Below are positions 11,061 to 22,613 of a stretch of DNA of 64,000 nt, one piece after another; the first letter of the stretch is position 1, and every line of letters starts with the position of its first letter. Made by a program: the position numbers and the translations under genes. Under the pieces are notes generated by a model. That model was not told the DNA's origin. It saw nothing but the letters and a program-made list of their open reading frames with translations, and ran no database searches. Source of the stretch: Streblospio benedicti (taxonomy: Eukaryota; Annelida; Polychaeta; Spionida; Spionidae); assembly GCA_019095985.1 (NCBI GenBank), contig CM032662.1, forward strand, positions 5,271,049-5,335,048, in the 5' to 3' direction.

Positions 11061-11134
11061 GGGGAAAATGGAGGCGGTGACGTGGTAGCCACTTCTATCC
11101 ATTTTGAGTCCAGTGGCTATGGTGGGTGGATGTG

Positions 11135-11385
11135 TATGAAATGTTTGTTAATGATTTGCTTGCATTTTTTCAATTTGCTACAAATCAATGAAAATTATTT
11201 TCAATTATAGTGATGTGAGATTTTGGTTGTCGCTCCCCACAATTGCTGTAACTTTCTATAGTTGTTATAATGACTTGCTTGCATTTTTTGTAATGCGATA
11301 CATGATCAATGAAGTTCATGTTTAATTAAAGTGATGTGGAGATTTTGGTTTTTGTTCCACAATTGTTGTAACTTTCTAACACGTA
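11135..11385. repeat. Two-copy tandem repeat of about 120 bases
   Basis: The block TTGCTTGCATTTTTT ... AATGAA ... AGTGATGTG-AGATTTTGGTT ... TTGTAACTTTCTA occurs twice in a row with moderate divergence. Confidence 0.7.
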
Positions 11386-11734
11386 AACGGCGAAATAAAT
11401 GTGCACATAAGCTGAGAACTTTGCCATTCGAAGCATTATGATAGCATCTTCAGAATGGTGGACCTCACCAGAACTCCACCCACTGGGCGCCCTCTGCTGT
11501 CGCCTGCTAATCTAGTGATTACACGGGCGGCCATACATCAAGGTGTGAGCCTCTGTGTGATAAGTAGGTGATCAGTAGGCGACAGAAAGGTTGCAACAGG
11601 GTGAGATTCCTGTTAGTTTAAATATGTACGCCAGGGCGCCAGTGGCAGAGGGACCGGGGCAAAGCGGCTTTGCATATTCTATTAACTAATTATAGGTGAG
11701 TTTCAATGTAGCCAAAATGCCATACAAAATACCC

Positions 11735-12020
11735 CCCTTTATGGATGTTGATTTGGTTGGACCTCTTTATTGGCTTTGATTAAGGAGGGCCAATCCTTCC
11801 AGTTCATCTGGGAAATATTTGGATTTGATTAATGAGGGCCAATCCTGTCCTTCCAGTCAAAATATTTGATTTGCTTTAATGAGGCCAACCTGTCCTTCCA
11901 GTTCATCTGGGAAATATTTGGATTTGATTTAGCCATCTAGTCTAGTTCACCTGGGAAATCTTTGGATTGATCTATGGGCACATCCAGTCCTTCCACTATA
12001 CCTGGAGAACATGTGGATTC
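11735..12020. repeat. Degenerate short tandem repeats
   Basis: Several diverged copies of a unit containing GGGAAATATTTGGATTTGATT, GAGGGCCAATCC and CCTTCCAGTTCATC. Unit length is about 60 bases and irregular. Confidence 0.65.
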
Positions 12021-13450
12021 TTATGATGAGGGTTTTGTCACACATAGGAATGCGACTAGAACTTTGGTTTTCACTGAACATTTCCGTGAGATCAAACTAG
12101 ACTTGCATGATATAAATTTGGTATCCCGGTGAGGAGTTGATGACAAACATCTCATGGCTTTGATTTTGGGTCGCACTGTATGTAAGGCAACCAATAATGA
12201 GGTGATGACTAGCTGGTAATGTGGCGCACGTGTCACGTGCCGTGGTGGGTATTTGATTGGTGGTCCCGCTGGGTGTTATCTAATGATGCAGCGAAAGTGG
12301 TGGGTGACACTTCCAACGGGGTTGGTTGGTCAGATAACACTTACATGTGATATGCATGACCTTCCGTTGTGAGGTCAATGGTGCCACATGCGTAAGTATT
12401 GATTGAAGTTCCAAGTGTAAGCATGAACTGGACTGAATAGGCATGAGATAAGAATAAAATGCCTTAATGAATGTCATTACGCTTTCAATAACTTAATATT
12501 GTCTTCGTGTTTTTGTCGGTAAAATTAATTGAGACAGGCTTACTGAGTTTTGTGCACTTTTGTAGAGATGCAGAGTTGACACTATTGATTCCCTTTAGAT
12601 GAATTGATGTTTATTAGTATGGCATTGAAGCTTATCGTTGGAATGTGAATCTGTAGTCCTTTATCACTAAAATCCATGGTGAGCTTGTTAGGACAAAGAT
12701 AGAACAGTGGCAAGTGTATTTTATCAGCCTGTGCAAACAACTTATTGTGTACAAGTATGGTCAACAATGCAATGGCATTGTTACTGGTGGGTGATTATGT
12801 GCAGGAAATCATTTTATCAAATCTGAGAAGGCATGTGAATGCATTCTTCATAATTGACGAGAAAATTTGAGGTGTGGCAGTGGTGTGATTAAAGCATAAT
12901 CACAGGCGGCCCTTGGGTGTGGCTGTCCGGTCCTTGATAGTGGTGACAAATGGTTTGTGAAGTGGTGTTTGTTGATGTCTGAGTGATATGATGTAATTAA
13001 AACAGCTGTATGACTGCTGAATAATCATTTTGTGGTGGTGGCCTCGGTGCCAGCGACTGGTGAATGATCACCTGAAATTCCATGGAGATTGTAAATCAGA
13101 CGAGGCCTTGAATGTAGCTGGATTGTTTGTTTGCTACTGGGAGGCAGCGGCGGGGCGATGAGTGATTGCTTGCAGCGTGAAATGGATTGTAATTCTGTAA
13201 CATTGTTAATTTGCTCCTGATGATTGCGGTGGAATGAAACTGGGTTGGTGTGACATTCTGCAAATATGAGGTTTGTCCGTAAATGAAATTCTATTTCTGC
13301 CTAACATTTCTAAAAACAAGATGACTGTCGTTTTTTTTCTGTGAACAATGAGACTCATTCACGCCAAACGAGTGGTAATCGTGAGAATGTTCTGGACGAC
13401 TCACGCCTTTGAGGACGTTATGTTGTTGTTGAATTGAAATGAATTGACGA
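12021..13450. other. Noncoding stretch
   Basis: Rich in TGG, GTG and AATG words with no supported exon. Open frames here are short and lack domains or clean splice sites. Confidence 0.5.
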
Positions 13451-13451
13451 G

Positions 13452-14346
13452 ATGCATGGTACTTTTAGTACATTCAGAACCAAGTAGACTTATACAGTCT
13501 TTGACTTGGCCTGGGTGGGATCGAACCCCGGACCTCTGGGTCAACTGCGCCGCTTAGCGACTAGCCAACAGAGCCAACGCCATACCAACTACGCCATATC
13601 CACAAGGCTAAAAAACCTTTGCTTCAATGACGTATTGATACCCACTACTAGCTCTGATGTCATGTCTTACGTCCAACGTATGTCCACGATGGTTAAGTAT
13701 CTCCTTTATAGTACTGAGTAGATCTAGTGAAGTTGTTGTGGAGATTCGCATGCTTTGATATGAAATTTAGTAGGGTTATAGTTGAGTTTTAACATGCATG
13801 GTACTTTTTAGTACATTCAGAACCAAGTAGACTTATACAGTCTTTTGACTTGGCCTGGGTGGGGGATCGAACCCCGGACCTCTGGGTCAACTGCGCCCGC
13901 TTAGCGACTAGCCAACAGAGCCAACGCCATACCAACTACGCCATATCCACAAGGCTAAAAACCTTTGCTTCAATGACGTATTGATACCCACTACTAGCTC
14001 TGATGTCATGTCTTACGTCCAACGTATGTCCACGATGGTTAAGTATCTCCTTTATAGTACTGAGTAGATCTAGTGAAGTTGTTGTGGAGATTTCGCATGC
14101 TTTGATATGAAATTTAGTAGGGTTATAGTTGAGTTTACTGCGCCGCTTAGCGACCAGCCAACAGAGCCAACGCCATACCAACTACGCCATATCCACAAGG
14201 CTAAAAAACCTTTGCTTCAATGACGTATTGATACCCACTACTAGCTCTGATGTCATGTCTTACGTCCAACGTATGTCCATGATGGTGTTAAGTATCTCCT
14301 TTATAGTACTGAGTAGATCTAGTGAAGTATTGTTGTGGAGATTCGC
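13452..14346 (-). repeat. Tandem tRNA-derived SINE, three copies, cut by the assembly gap
   Basis: Read on the minus strand each unit carries a pol III A box (TGGCGTAGTTGG) and B box (GGTTCGATCCC) with a tRNA-like head, so it is a tRNA-derived SINE. Units start near 13452, 13794 (period about 342) and, in truncated form, 14137. Copies are nearly identical, differing by one- or two-base indels. The third copy runs into the N gap, so the true copy number is unknown. Confidence 0.85.
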
Positions 14347-14446
14347 NNNNNNNNNNNNNNNNNNNNNNNNNNNNNNNNNNNNNNNNNNNNNNNNNNNNNN
14401 NNNNNNNNNNNNNNNNNNNNNNNNNNNNNNNNNNNNNNNNNNNNNN
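14347..14446. other. Assembly gap (100 N)
   Basis: Exactly 100 N. It joins the SINE array to an unrelated coding fragment, so apparent frames that cross it are artefacts. Confidence 1.
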
Positions 14447-15030
14447 TCAGGCTCTGTGAATTGAAGATGTGAAACTCTGTTGCACAAATGGCGAACAAAG
14501 TTAAGAGCTGATGAGGGTATTTCATCATGTAATAATTTAATTGTTTGTAAATAGTCTTTGAGTTCCCGTGAATACAAGCCCATTTCATTTAGATGCATTT
14601 CTACTAAAGATCTAGCTTCTGTATCATACAGTCTTCTATTTATATTGTCTAAGACAGCAATAACAGACTGAACATATTTCGGTAATATCATATTTGTGAC
14701 AGATACAACAGTAGATGACATATAGTGAATCAGTTTTGCAAATGAAAAAGTTTCCTTTTCCATTTTGCCATCAATACATCTTGAAAGTTCTTCTCTAGCC
14801 AGGAGTGGAATTATGGTAAAGAACTGGTCTCTTTCATCATCATCCTTAAATACTTTCTTGGCTATATCTTTATTGGGTCCTGCAATTTTGCTGATTTGAA
14901 GCAGTTTGGCACGTACATTTTTTAAACTTTCTTTTGATTGTAAACTATTGTTATTTATAAAGCACCGGTCTGTACTTTTGTGAAGAGGCTCCTGGGTGAA
15001 CTCCGGGGAAAAAAACGGGGTCCTCTTCGA
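14447..15030 (-). CDS. Coding fragment of unknown function, cut by the gap
   Basis: A long minus-strand open frame from about 15030 to the gap. Its first methionine is at 14763, but the frame is open well upstream. Seen: a charged helical protein with ESLKNVRAKLLQISKIAG, then DDDERDQFFTIIPLLAREEL, then a region with RRLYDTEARSLVEMHLNEMG. Composition suggests a helical bundle; no family was recognised. The frame is lost at the gap on the 3' side. An LTR-like block lies just upstream (15326-15557 and around it), so it could belong to a retroelement, but nothing in the protein shows this. Confidence 0.45.
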
Positions 15031-15325
15031 TCACGGGCAGGGGAACCATAGGCTCGGGTCCGATGTTATTTGTGGATGCGCACTTATATATTGTTTGTGA
15101 ACTATAAGTGGGTTTTTGGCTAGACGAATGAGGAGGAATCCATTGAATGTCACAACTTTATTAGTCCTTTAAAACGTTAGTGTTCGCTACCTTATATTTA
15201 ACTATTGTCCAGAATCCGTGTACAAGATATATAAACACTTAAACTTAAGAGAATAATACGCGGAACTATTGCAAGGAGAGGTACACACTGACGGCTACGA
15301 GGCTCTCAATTTGCACTGTTACGAA

Positions 15326-15557
15326 CAGTCTGACCAGAACAGCCAGAGTTGTCAAGAGCCCAGTAGTCGTAATGAGTGAGCGCGCTCGCTGGCTTTTATG
15401 CTAGCGTGCAGCCGCTAGGTGGCGGGTTGGTGGCGGCCTCCGCGGCTTCGAGGTGGCTAACCGCGGCAGTCGGCCGGGGGAGTGACCCTTATTTGTATTC
15501 TAGGGGACACGCGAGAGGTGAGTCATGTCCAGGGACCTGTGCTAAGTTGGGCACACA
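15326..15557. repeat. LTR-like repeated block, copy A
   Basis: About 232 bases from GTCTGACCAG to GGGCACAC, almost identical to 19888-20118 and GC-rich with many CpG. In minus orientation the wider region starts with TGTAACGTGATGCGGG at about 15825 and contains AATAAAG near 15150, which would fit an LTR of about 700 bases. A second full end is not present here, so LTR identity is inference. Confidence 0.5.
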
Positions 15558-15829
15558 CGCGTATACGACAACCCTTCTGTTTGCGAGAATGGAAGTCCAT
15601 TCTAAGAGAAACGCATTACAGCGCGTGCCCAACCCACAGACTCGGGGGCACAGCAAACTCCGCGCACCCCTATGGCTATTGTACTATTGATTATTTAGGC
15701 AGGTCAGAACCACTTTTTAATGAAAAACTAACCGATGTCGGAATTATTATTATGGGGTTACATATGTCGATTCATCGGTGCGGACCTCCGTGTGCGGGGT
15801 GAGTAGTTACCCGCATCACGTTACAAACC

Positions 15830-17110
15830 TAACTGGGCTCTGCCTGCATATTCCCTAACATCATGACCTGAGGTCCTTATTACCTTATACAATAAAATTT
15901 AAAATTGTATTACACGCTTTATGTATATATATATATAGATATAGTTCATATTTGGATTCTGGACACCCTAAACAGTGCTTATTATTATACTAATTACATC
16001 ACCACTTGGTAGCTGGGTTAGTATTTATGTACACGTCCTCCTCGAGTCCAACACTAAATTTGGAATACGGCCCTAATATGGCTCGAGAAGGGCAACAGTT
16101 AGTACCCTATGGTTAGTTTGAAAGAAAAACAGGGGATTCTATCACCAAACCGTGTATCCTTCACTTAGGTATGAGTTAAAGTCACATGAAAATTGTTGTA
16201 TATATATAAGAGTTCACTGAGGCACTGGAATACAGCCGCCACGCCTTATATGGATTGATATTGTCTCTTGTTCTTTCGTTGTTGATCTCACGTTTTCAGG
16301 ACAACCAAGTTCATTTCCCAACCCACCACCTTGCTGTTCGTTCATGGCCTCGTCTGATGTCATCTGTAGGTTCCTGGGTCCTTATATGGCAAGGCTTGGT
16401 GCTTCCGTTTATAGGGTTCTTTTATTTCTTAAGGCTTCATGTCATTTCTTTTTTGTTGATGTTTGGGGGAGCCGGTTTTCTTATTGTTCCAAGGTTTATC
16501 TTGCCCCTTTTGTGGAACCTTCCAAGGATTAACTCCGGCTCATTTTTGGAACCTTTTAGTCTTCTATGAACTCCGGTTCATTGGGGCTTTTCTGATTGCT
16601 TTTAGTCTTCTATGATTATTAATGGTTTTCTGTTGTATACTTTAGTCTTCTGGTTGTTGATTACTTTAGTCTTCTATGGTTATTGATTACTAGTCTTCTG
16701 TTGTGTACTTTAGTTGGATGTCAGGGTCTGGGTTGAGCTTTGATGGAATTATGCTGATGGTTGCGTTATGTTTGCCTTCTGTCAGGACACTCGTCGTTCT
16801 AGGTGTGATATTTGTATATCTGTGGACGTTATGTTCCACTTGTTGCTTTTAGTATGTTGACGGGGTGTTTTTAAGGTTTCTTTGTCTTTATCATCTCTCC
16901 GGGTGGTGGTGAGTTTAGAATACAACTGGTTGCCTGATTCGTGAGCGTTGAATGGCTGCTTTGGCGTGGTAGGGTGGCTGGTTTACCGTGTGTAAGTCGG
17001 CTATCTACATTCAGACATTCAGTCCGACTACATAATACTAAATATACAATTTGTACAATAAAATTAAGACACATCACGCATTACTAATGTCCATTAAGAG
17101 GGCGATCGTG
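15830..17110. other. Noncoding stretch with short repeats
   Basis: Around 16550-16720 the words TTTAGTCTTCTATG and TTGATTACT recur several times. A 104-codon plus-strand frame at 16255-16569 is Leu/Phe-rich low-complexity and not supported. Confidence 0.45.
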
Positions 17111-17523
17111 TCATGCGGTCTGTGCTATTGATTTTATTTGGTTAAAAACGCAATCGGCGCCGTACGCAGAGTCGTATAAGCGTATAGCTGCTAATAAATG
17201 GCGACGTAATCTAACAACAAATTGGGCGATGGCTGGGGTTATCCCTACTTTGTCTATAGCTCCTTGAACATAAGGTGTGGCGCAGCGCGGACACTTTCCT
17301 TTTCGTGTACAATATCGGGAATTCCAAGGGTTAATGGAGGGTTTCAGGGCACAGTCACGGACATCCAGGCATGCTTGCTTATTTTTGCTCTTATGGGGAC
17401 ATACCCAACACTTAAAAACGAACTCATATACACAACTTCGATGTGCCGTTGCGAGGCAGCAGGGCATAACGTCCACGGACAAGCTTGATGAATGGGTGTC
17501 TGGGTGAAACTTGTTTTTGCGGG
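17111..17523 (-). CDS. Cys-rich zinc-finger-like last exon
   Basis: Minus-strand exon with acceptor TTCTGCCAG at 17524 and a TGA at 17111. It contains a dense Cys/His pattern: MPCC, HRSC, KCWVC, then KQAC, DC, YC and finally CPRC. This fits a binuclear zinc finger of RING-like type, but the spacing does not match a family I can name. It continues with a helical tail (VVRLRRHLLAAIRLYDSAYG). Earlier exons were not found; the gene at 18688-19640 on the same strand is a possible 5' neighbour. Confidence 0.5.
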
Positions 17524-17529
17524 CTGGCA

Positions 17530-18680
17530 GAATAAAATGATATTTCCTCTCTCCCTCTCCTTTTTTTCGACCCTGAGGACTTAAATAGCTAATACATACG
17601 CATTTATTTACCTAAATAGCATGAGGGAGAGATTTCTATTTTTATAACTCAAATGATTTCAACAATATACATATATTTCGATTGATACAATATAAGATGA
17701 ACCGACATTATATGATTTTAGATTTCGCATGGTATATTTTTCACAACAGGGAAAATAATACGACAAGTTTCGCTAGTCAAGTTTTTCTTAGGAATGTATA
17801 TATATATATTTGATTTCGTTTAACATGCATGGATTCGGTGATTTTCATAATAATTTGCCTAGGGACGAGTCGTGTACATATAACTGTTAGAATTTGATTA
17901 TGGTTCCAATGTATGTCCAATATATATCTGTATGCAATATGGAGGCTGCGTATTAAATAAGCTCTCTTTAGATTAACATTCACACCGAGAACTTTCGATA
18001 CAACCACGAATTGTACACAAGGACACGCGCGGTGAGTATCCCGTATATTTTGGGACGAACAGATGTTTCTGGTCGTAATAACACGTAAGTTTAAAGGCCA
18101 CACATGTGGACAGCGTCATCACAAAGGGGACACGCACAAAAGAACCTGTAAACAACAGGTCGCTGCACTTGATATTATGGGTTGAATTTATTGGCTTGAA
18201 GATAACCTAAGTCTAAAAACATCCATGGACCTCCCGAGTGATGACAACTCACAAAGGTGACGCCCTTCCTCCCTAACCCTGGACACACGAATATTGTATG
18301 GGATGACAACATACACCATACAAATCATGCCTGGTCTTTACCTGGTTTATACTTAAACATGGGATGACAGTGCACGTGTGTTGCAATCATGAGACTGAAC
18401 AGTCACCCCAGGCCTGGCGGCAAATAAAAACACAAATTAATTGCCTAAGTGCGCCTTTTGCTGCAGGAAATAGTTTTGGCTTACTTATCACCGCCCACCC
18501 CCCCCCCATGGGATGGCGTATACATGCAGTGAGCGTATTAATTGGCCATATATATATATATGAGTCGTTAGTCCTCTGGAAACGCATGAACGCGTGCCAT
18601 ATCCAAACACAAACAAAATGCAACAACACCAGGGAATATATGTATATCCTTTTATATCCTACGTATTTACATTTAATAAT
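17530..18680. other. AT-rich spacer
   Basis: Contains TA-rich microsatellite tracts (TATATATATAT near 17800 and 18550) and no supported exon. Confidence 0.5.
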
Positions 18681-18687
18681 CAGTAAT

Positions 18688-19369
18688 TTATGACTCCATG
18701 ATCCTGTGAAATGCTTCACTAGCTGCGCGACAGGCAATAACGGCGCGTGCGCGACCCCTGGGTGGCAAGCCTGGAACAACGTCAGGGGCGGCGCCAGGAA
18801 AACGGCCGCCACGCCCGATGTTGTAAAGCATGGGGCGGACTTCGTCCGTCTGCGTGGATGCATCACGTCTAGAAGCTTCTAACTGTAATAGAAATGACTT
18901 AACATTATACAGGTGGACCGCCACTTAAAAGTAGGGAATATATGTTTAGATTTATGCTCTATTAAAATATACATAGTTATGAAATGCTCACCAGAAGACG
19001 CTCCTCCAGCACCAAGTGAGGCATTGGGCGCGGATGGTCCCTCCTCACCAGACGCACACGCTCACCGTCCGGTCCACAGATCCTAATACAAGAAATTGAG
19101 ACTATCATAACATATGTTTACTATAATATCCGCCATTAGATTAATAGTGATAAAATAAAATAATATTTATATAATAATATAACCTTACGTCACATCATCT
19201 TCTTCCGTAATCCGAGTACGGGCTAACACAGCCAAGACTTGCATCAATGACTTATACTGAATATGAAACTTCATGTTTAAAAAAGGGTCTGATACTTGTG
19301 GTGTCCAAAAAGCATATGATGAATACGGACTGATAGTCTTGTACTGGAGGCACCATCCGCAGCTGATTA
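18688..19369 (-). CDS. Gene of unknown function, three linked exons
   Basis: Minus strand. Exon about 19369-19189 (possible acceptor TTACCAG; donor GTAAGG) contains SYAFWTPQVSDPFLNMKFHI and ends in acidic EEDDV. Exon 19082-18992 (acceptor GTATTAG; donor GTGAGC) contains RLVRRDHPRPMPHLVLEE. Exon 18882-18688 (acceptor TTCTATTACAG; stop TAA) contains EASRRDASTQTDE and RGRARAVIACRAASEAF. Phases agree across both introns, which is good support for a real gene. The last exon is GC- and CpG-rich. No family was recognised. Confidence 0.6.
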
Positions 19370-19385
19370 CGCTGGTAACTCCACA

Positions 19386-19640
19386 TTAACATACAGTATC
19401 AGATAGCTGTAACAATTTAATTGCTAACATCTGCGCCAAAGCGCCATTTCTCCACCAGGCGCGAAAGAACACAACATAAACTGTAAATCCGTTTTTCTTG
19501 GCGTAAAAATATTTTTGCATCAAGCTTACGATCTTGGACATTGCATTGCCACGGGAGCTGCGGCCACCACTATGTATGAACAATAGGACATTCGGTGCGC
19601 GATGTTTGTCATAAGTGTTAGACGTACCCCCCCCCCCCAC
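19386..19640 (-). CDS. Possible upstream coding block of the 18.7-19.4 kb gene
   Basis: Open minus-strand frame with RAPNVLLFIHSGGRSSRGNA and YAKKNGFTVYVVFFRAWWRN. It ends 16 bases before the next supported block, but in another frame, so the link is unclear (very short intron, lost frame or separate piece). Its 5' end runs into a C9 tract at about 19630. Function unknown. Confidence 0.4.
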   Translation of the reverse strand: MGGGGTSNTYDKHRAPNVLLFIHSGGRSSRGNAMSKIVSLMQKYFYAKKNGFTVYVVFFRAWWRNGALAQMLAIKLLQLSDTVC

Positions 19641-19887
19641 CCTGCCCTAGACTTAGTAATGATATGTCTATTGTCATGGTCGGTTCATACTGTATGTCTT
19701 TGACACGGGATTAACCTTACCCCGCTGACCACGCTATGGGGTCGTGTTATGAAATATAGACTGAATCATAACCAGTCATGGTCTAAGATCTACTGTTAGC
19801 ATGATTTACCCTGTGGACTGGCGACACATTGTCTGTGTTGATGGGAATTGACCTTGGGCGAGCGCGGTCTAGTGGACTGATTATGGA

Positions 19888-20118
19888 GAGTCTGACCAGC
19901 ACAGCCAGAGTTGTCGAGAGCCCAGTAGTCGTAATGAGTGAGCGCGCTCGCTGGTTTTATGCTAGCGTGCAGCCGCTAGGCGGGCGGGCTGGTGGCGGCC
20001 TCCAGCGGCTCCGAGGTGGCTAACCGCGGCAGTCGGCCGCGGGGAGTGACCCTATTTGTATTCTAGGGGACACGCGAGAGGTGAGTCATGTCCAGGGACC
20101 TGTGCTAAGTTGGGCACA
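19888..20118. repeat. LTR-like repeated block, copy B
   Basis: Near-identical to 15326-15557. Its right edge cuts directly into the coding exon of the gene at 20086-22393, so the block has replaced or truncated that gene's 3' end. Confidence 0.55.
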
Positions 20119-22393
20119 CGCATTATCACGACAAAATGTTACATGGGACATGAATCTTCTAGAGCGCCTAAATGTTCTCTGATACTGATTGGTCATACTG
20201 CGGCAAAATCCAGAGAATGTCTGCCCACCATTTAACATGGAGTCTTGAAAGGCATAACCAATTTCATCACCAGCAGCTGTAAGGTCCGAAAGAACGTGAA
20301 GAGCCATGATTTTAAGCTGTTGCTGATCCCACTTCCATTTGCAGTTACCACTTTTGCAGACGTAGTAGTATGTTTTGTGCTTTATTACCCCAAGTTGAGC
20401 AAAACTTTTAACCCTCTTGACGCCAGCCGTAAATTCACTATACTCCCCCTCAGTGCCAGACACGCATTTTTCGTGACGTGTTATTCACAGTGGGGGGCTT
20501 CAGTTGTCATAGTTGAAATATGATCCTTTGTAGCTCTTACGTTTTTCATCAGAACATTTTTCACATTTACAGTGCACATTCAGGAGACGGTCTAGTTTCT
20601 TATTTTACCATTATAAATAAAAGATACATACAACATAAAGGTAAATTTTGACAATTTCGAGTAATCGTCCATTCATTTGACAGCTTGCGTGGTTGATTTT
20701 AAATGTCGTAGTAGCAGTAGAAATTTTAAGTGCAGCGAGTTTTTATCCAGGATAGACACAAAAAACACCATAAACCATCCCTATTTCATAATAATATATT
20801 TTTTACTTACAATATTACGGACCAAAGACGTGTTCAACTTTTTATTTCTTCATTGCCGTGAAGTTTTGACAGGCACCAGTGCCACCACTTGATCACCCGA
20901 CAAAAACATCATCCGTTTTGATAGAAATACTAGATTTCCAACGTCCACACTTATTGGGTAGTTTGCCAAACGGTTTATTTGTGATTCGGTATCCAAGATA
21001 CAATCAGATGGAGCGTGGGTGACGAATAATATGATATTTCTTCTTCAAAATGTTCAACTTTGTCACTCTTACCAAAAGCCGGTATTTCCGGAAAATCAGC
21101 CTTTATGCAGCGCTGCGTTGCTGATATAGAATCGTAGGAGCGCTCTTGATAAAGGCTAATTCGCAGTGTCAACGTGTTTTGTGGCGCTTTTGAACCTAAG
21201 AATACCGCTATTCATTTTGATTAAGGCTCAAAATATATATCTGGATATGACCTTGATGAGTCTAGTTTCACATTTGTTTAAGGTCTCGATGAATAGCAGG
21301 CTTCACGACGATTCAAACCATATACAACAAGCCATGGTTTTGCGAACACAAATAAGAGTATTTCGCTGCTCAAAATTGCAGCAGATAATGCGTGTTTGGT
21401 GGGTAAATATTCGCTCACACTAATATAATTAAAATATTAACACCATACTGCTTATTTCCTTCTAGAAATATATTGAAATGTCAAGGTAAAGTTGTTGTTG
21501 TTGACATACCGAATTTGAGACTAGAACCACGAGTATTTAACTACGAATATGCCAGTCAAACTCAAAGTGTTTTTTGAGCGAGTCTGTCGACTTTTGTCGA
21601 CTGTTGGCGTATAGACGTAATTTCGTGTGTCGACTTTTTTGTCGACATATGGCGTCAGAGGGTTAAGAGTTGATGGTGAAAGCTTTGGGGGCCCTTCTTG
21701 CCAGCCAGCCTAAAATGAATAAGAAGTAATGTTTGGTCAAAGTAGATTTAAATTTAAGTATGTCCCAACTCTTCTCTATAAATCAGCTGCTATGTGACGA
21801 AAATATGTGAAACAAACTCTATACAAATGGGAAAATTGGCAAAATGTTCAAAATGGAGATGCATTGTAAATACACCTGCAACATACCTTACAAAAACACT
21901 GCTCAGGCAGCTCGCTTGGGTATAGATCATCACCGTGGAAACAGCCATCAGATTCATCCATTTTGTAGTTGCAATCACATGGAGACGTGATTGGATGGCT
22001 TTCTCCAATATTGGGCTCTTGTCCGGTTCTGGTACATGGCTGGTTTGACATGGGAATGTCCATCTTTTTTGCTCTCCACATCAAAGCCGAGCTAAAATAT
22101 TTTAGACAGTGCAAGTAAAAATGCATATCAACAATGTTGAAAGAAAGCAATATTTCAAAACATGTTATTGTTCATAGTTTACAGTATATTAAATATTAAA
22201 AAGCTGAAATTAGAATATTTTCCCCTTAAAGACTTGATTGTCACCTTAACATTTTAATATGTATCATAAATTCTATGTGGTTTATAATTACCTGAGACTG
22301 AAGTGGCTGATGGTGATCATCTTCATCATCAGATTCTGCATCTTCAGCTCCTGAATTGGAACCATCAGACACATTTCCATTGGCGTCTTCCAT
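20119..22393 (-). pseudogene. Multi-exon gene split by a piggyBac-type element and truncated at 3'
   Basis: Minus strand. Exon 1 is 22393-22292 (starts MEDANGNVSDG, very acidic; donor GTAATT). Exon 2 is 22091-21890 (acceptor ATATTTTAG; donor GTATGT) with a Cys cluster CDCNY...DGCFHG...EQCFCK. Exon 3 starts at 21709 (acceptor TTCATTTTAG), is interrupted at 21666 by the piggyBac-type element, and resumes at 20411 with YYYVCKSGNCKWKWDQQQ. The second half of exon 2 lies one frame away from exon 1, so a single-base shift or an unseen short intron is likely. Cys clusters of this look occur in genes linked to KDZ-type transposons; that is a weak resemblance. The 3' end is cut by the repeat block at 20118. 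Confidence 0.55.
20412..21662. mobile_element. Non-autonomous piggyBac-type element
   Basis: Left end TTAA-CCCTCTTGACGCC and right end GGCGTCAGAGGG-TTAA. Termini starting CCC with a TTAA target duplication on both sides are the hallmark of piggyBac elements. The ends match except for one T. At 1251 bases without a recognisable transposase, it is non-autonomous. It sits inside exon 3 of the surrounding gene; the exon frame continues across the site once the element and one TTAA are discounted. Confidence 0.85.
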
Positions 22394-22545
22394 AGCGTGA
22401 ACGTAGAAGACGATTACTTAAGGCCCCGAGTACACTCAAATAAATATTTATCTATGTCTGGTACTGGTGCTCGTCGAGACGGATACATTAGTTTAGACGA
22501 CTTAAATCAGATGTCGTCTAAACAAGATTGCCAATCATCAGTATA
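22394..22545 (+). CDS. C-terminal exon with tyrosine-rich tail (cassette copy A)
   Basis: Plus-strand coding block ending in TAA at 22543. Its residues include DDYLRP, SNKYLSMSG, ARRDGYISLDDLNQM and SKQDCQSSV. The copy at 33755-33904 differs at nine bases over 50 codons. Six of these are silent in this frame and three give mild changes, which supports plus-strand coding under constraint. It looks like a cytoplasmic tail with YxxL-type signals. Its 5' part is missing: the start of the MEDANGN gene abuts at 22393. Confidence 0.55.
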
Positions 22546-22613
22546 ACGCCATAAAAATAAACAAAAAGAGGAAACAGAAATAAATTAGCGTAACTAATAG
22601 TATAAAAACTTAC

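Noticed and set aside
13500-13620. tRNA gene on the minus strand
   Set aside because: The A and B boxes are present, but the cloverleaf does not hold together and the unit repeats with a long non-tRNA tail, so it is a SINE.
14129-14763. Long open frames that cross the N gap
   Set aside because: They are open only because N codons are not stops. The two sides are unrelated sequence (SINE on one side, a helical coding fragment on the other).
16255-16569. Plus-strand 104-codon Leu/Phe-rich frame as a membrane protein gene
   Set aside because: Low-complexity T-rich DNA gives such frames by chance; no start context, splice site or homologue is seen.
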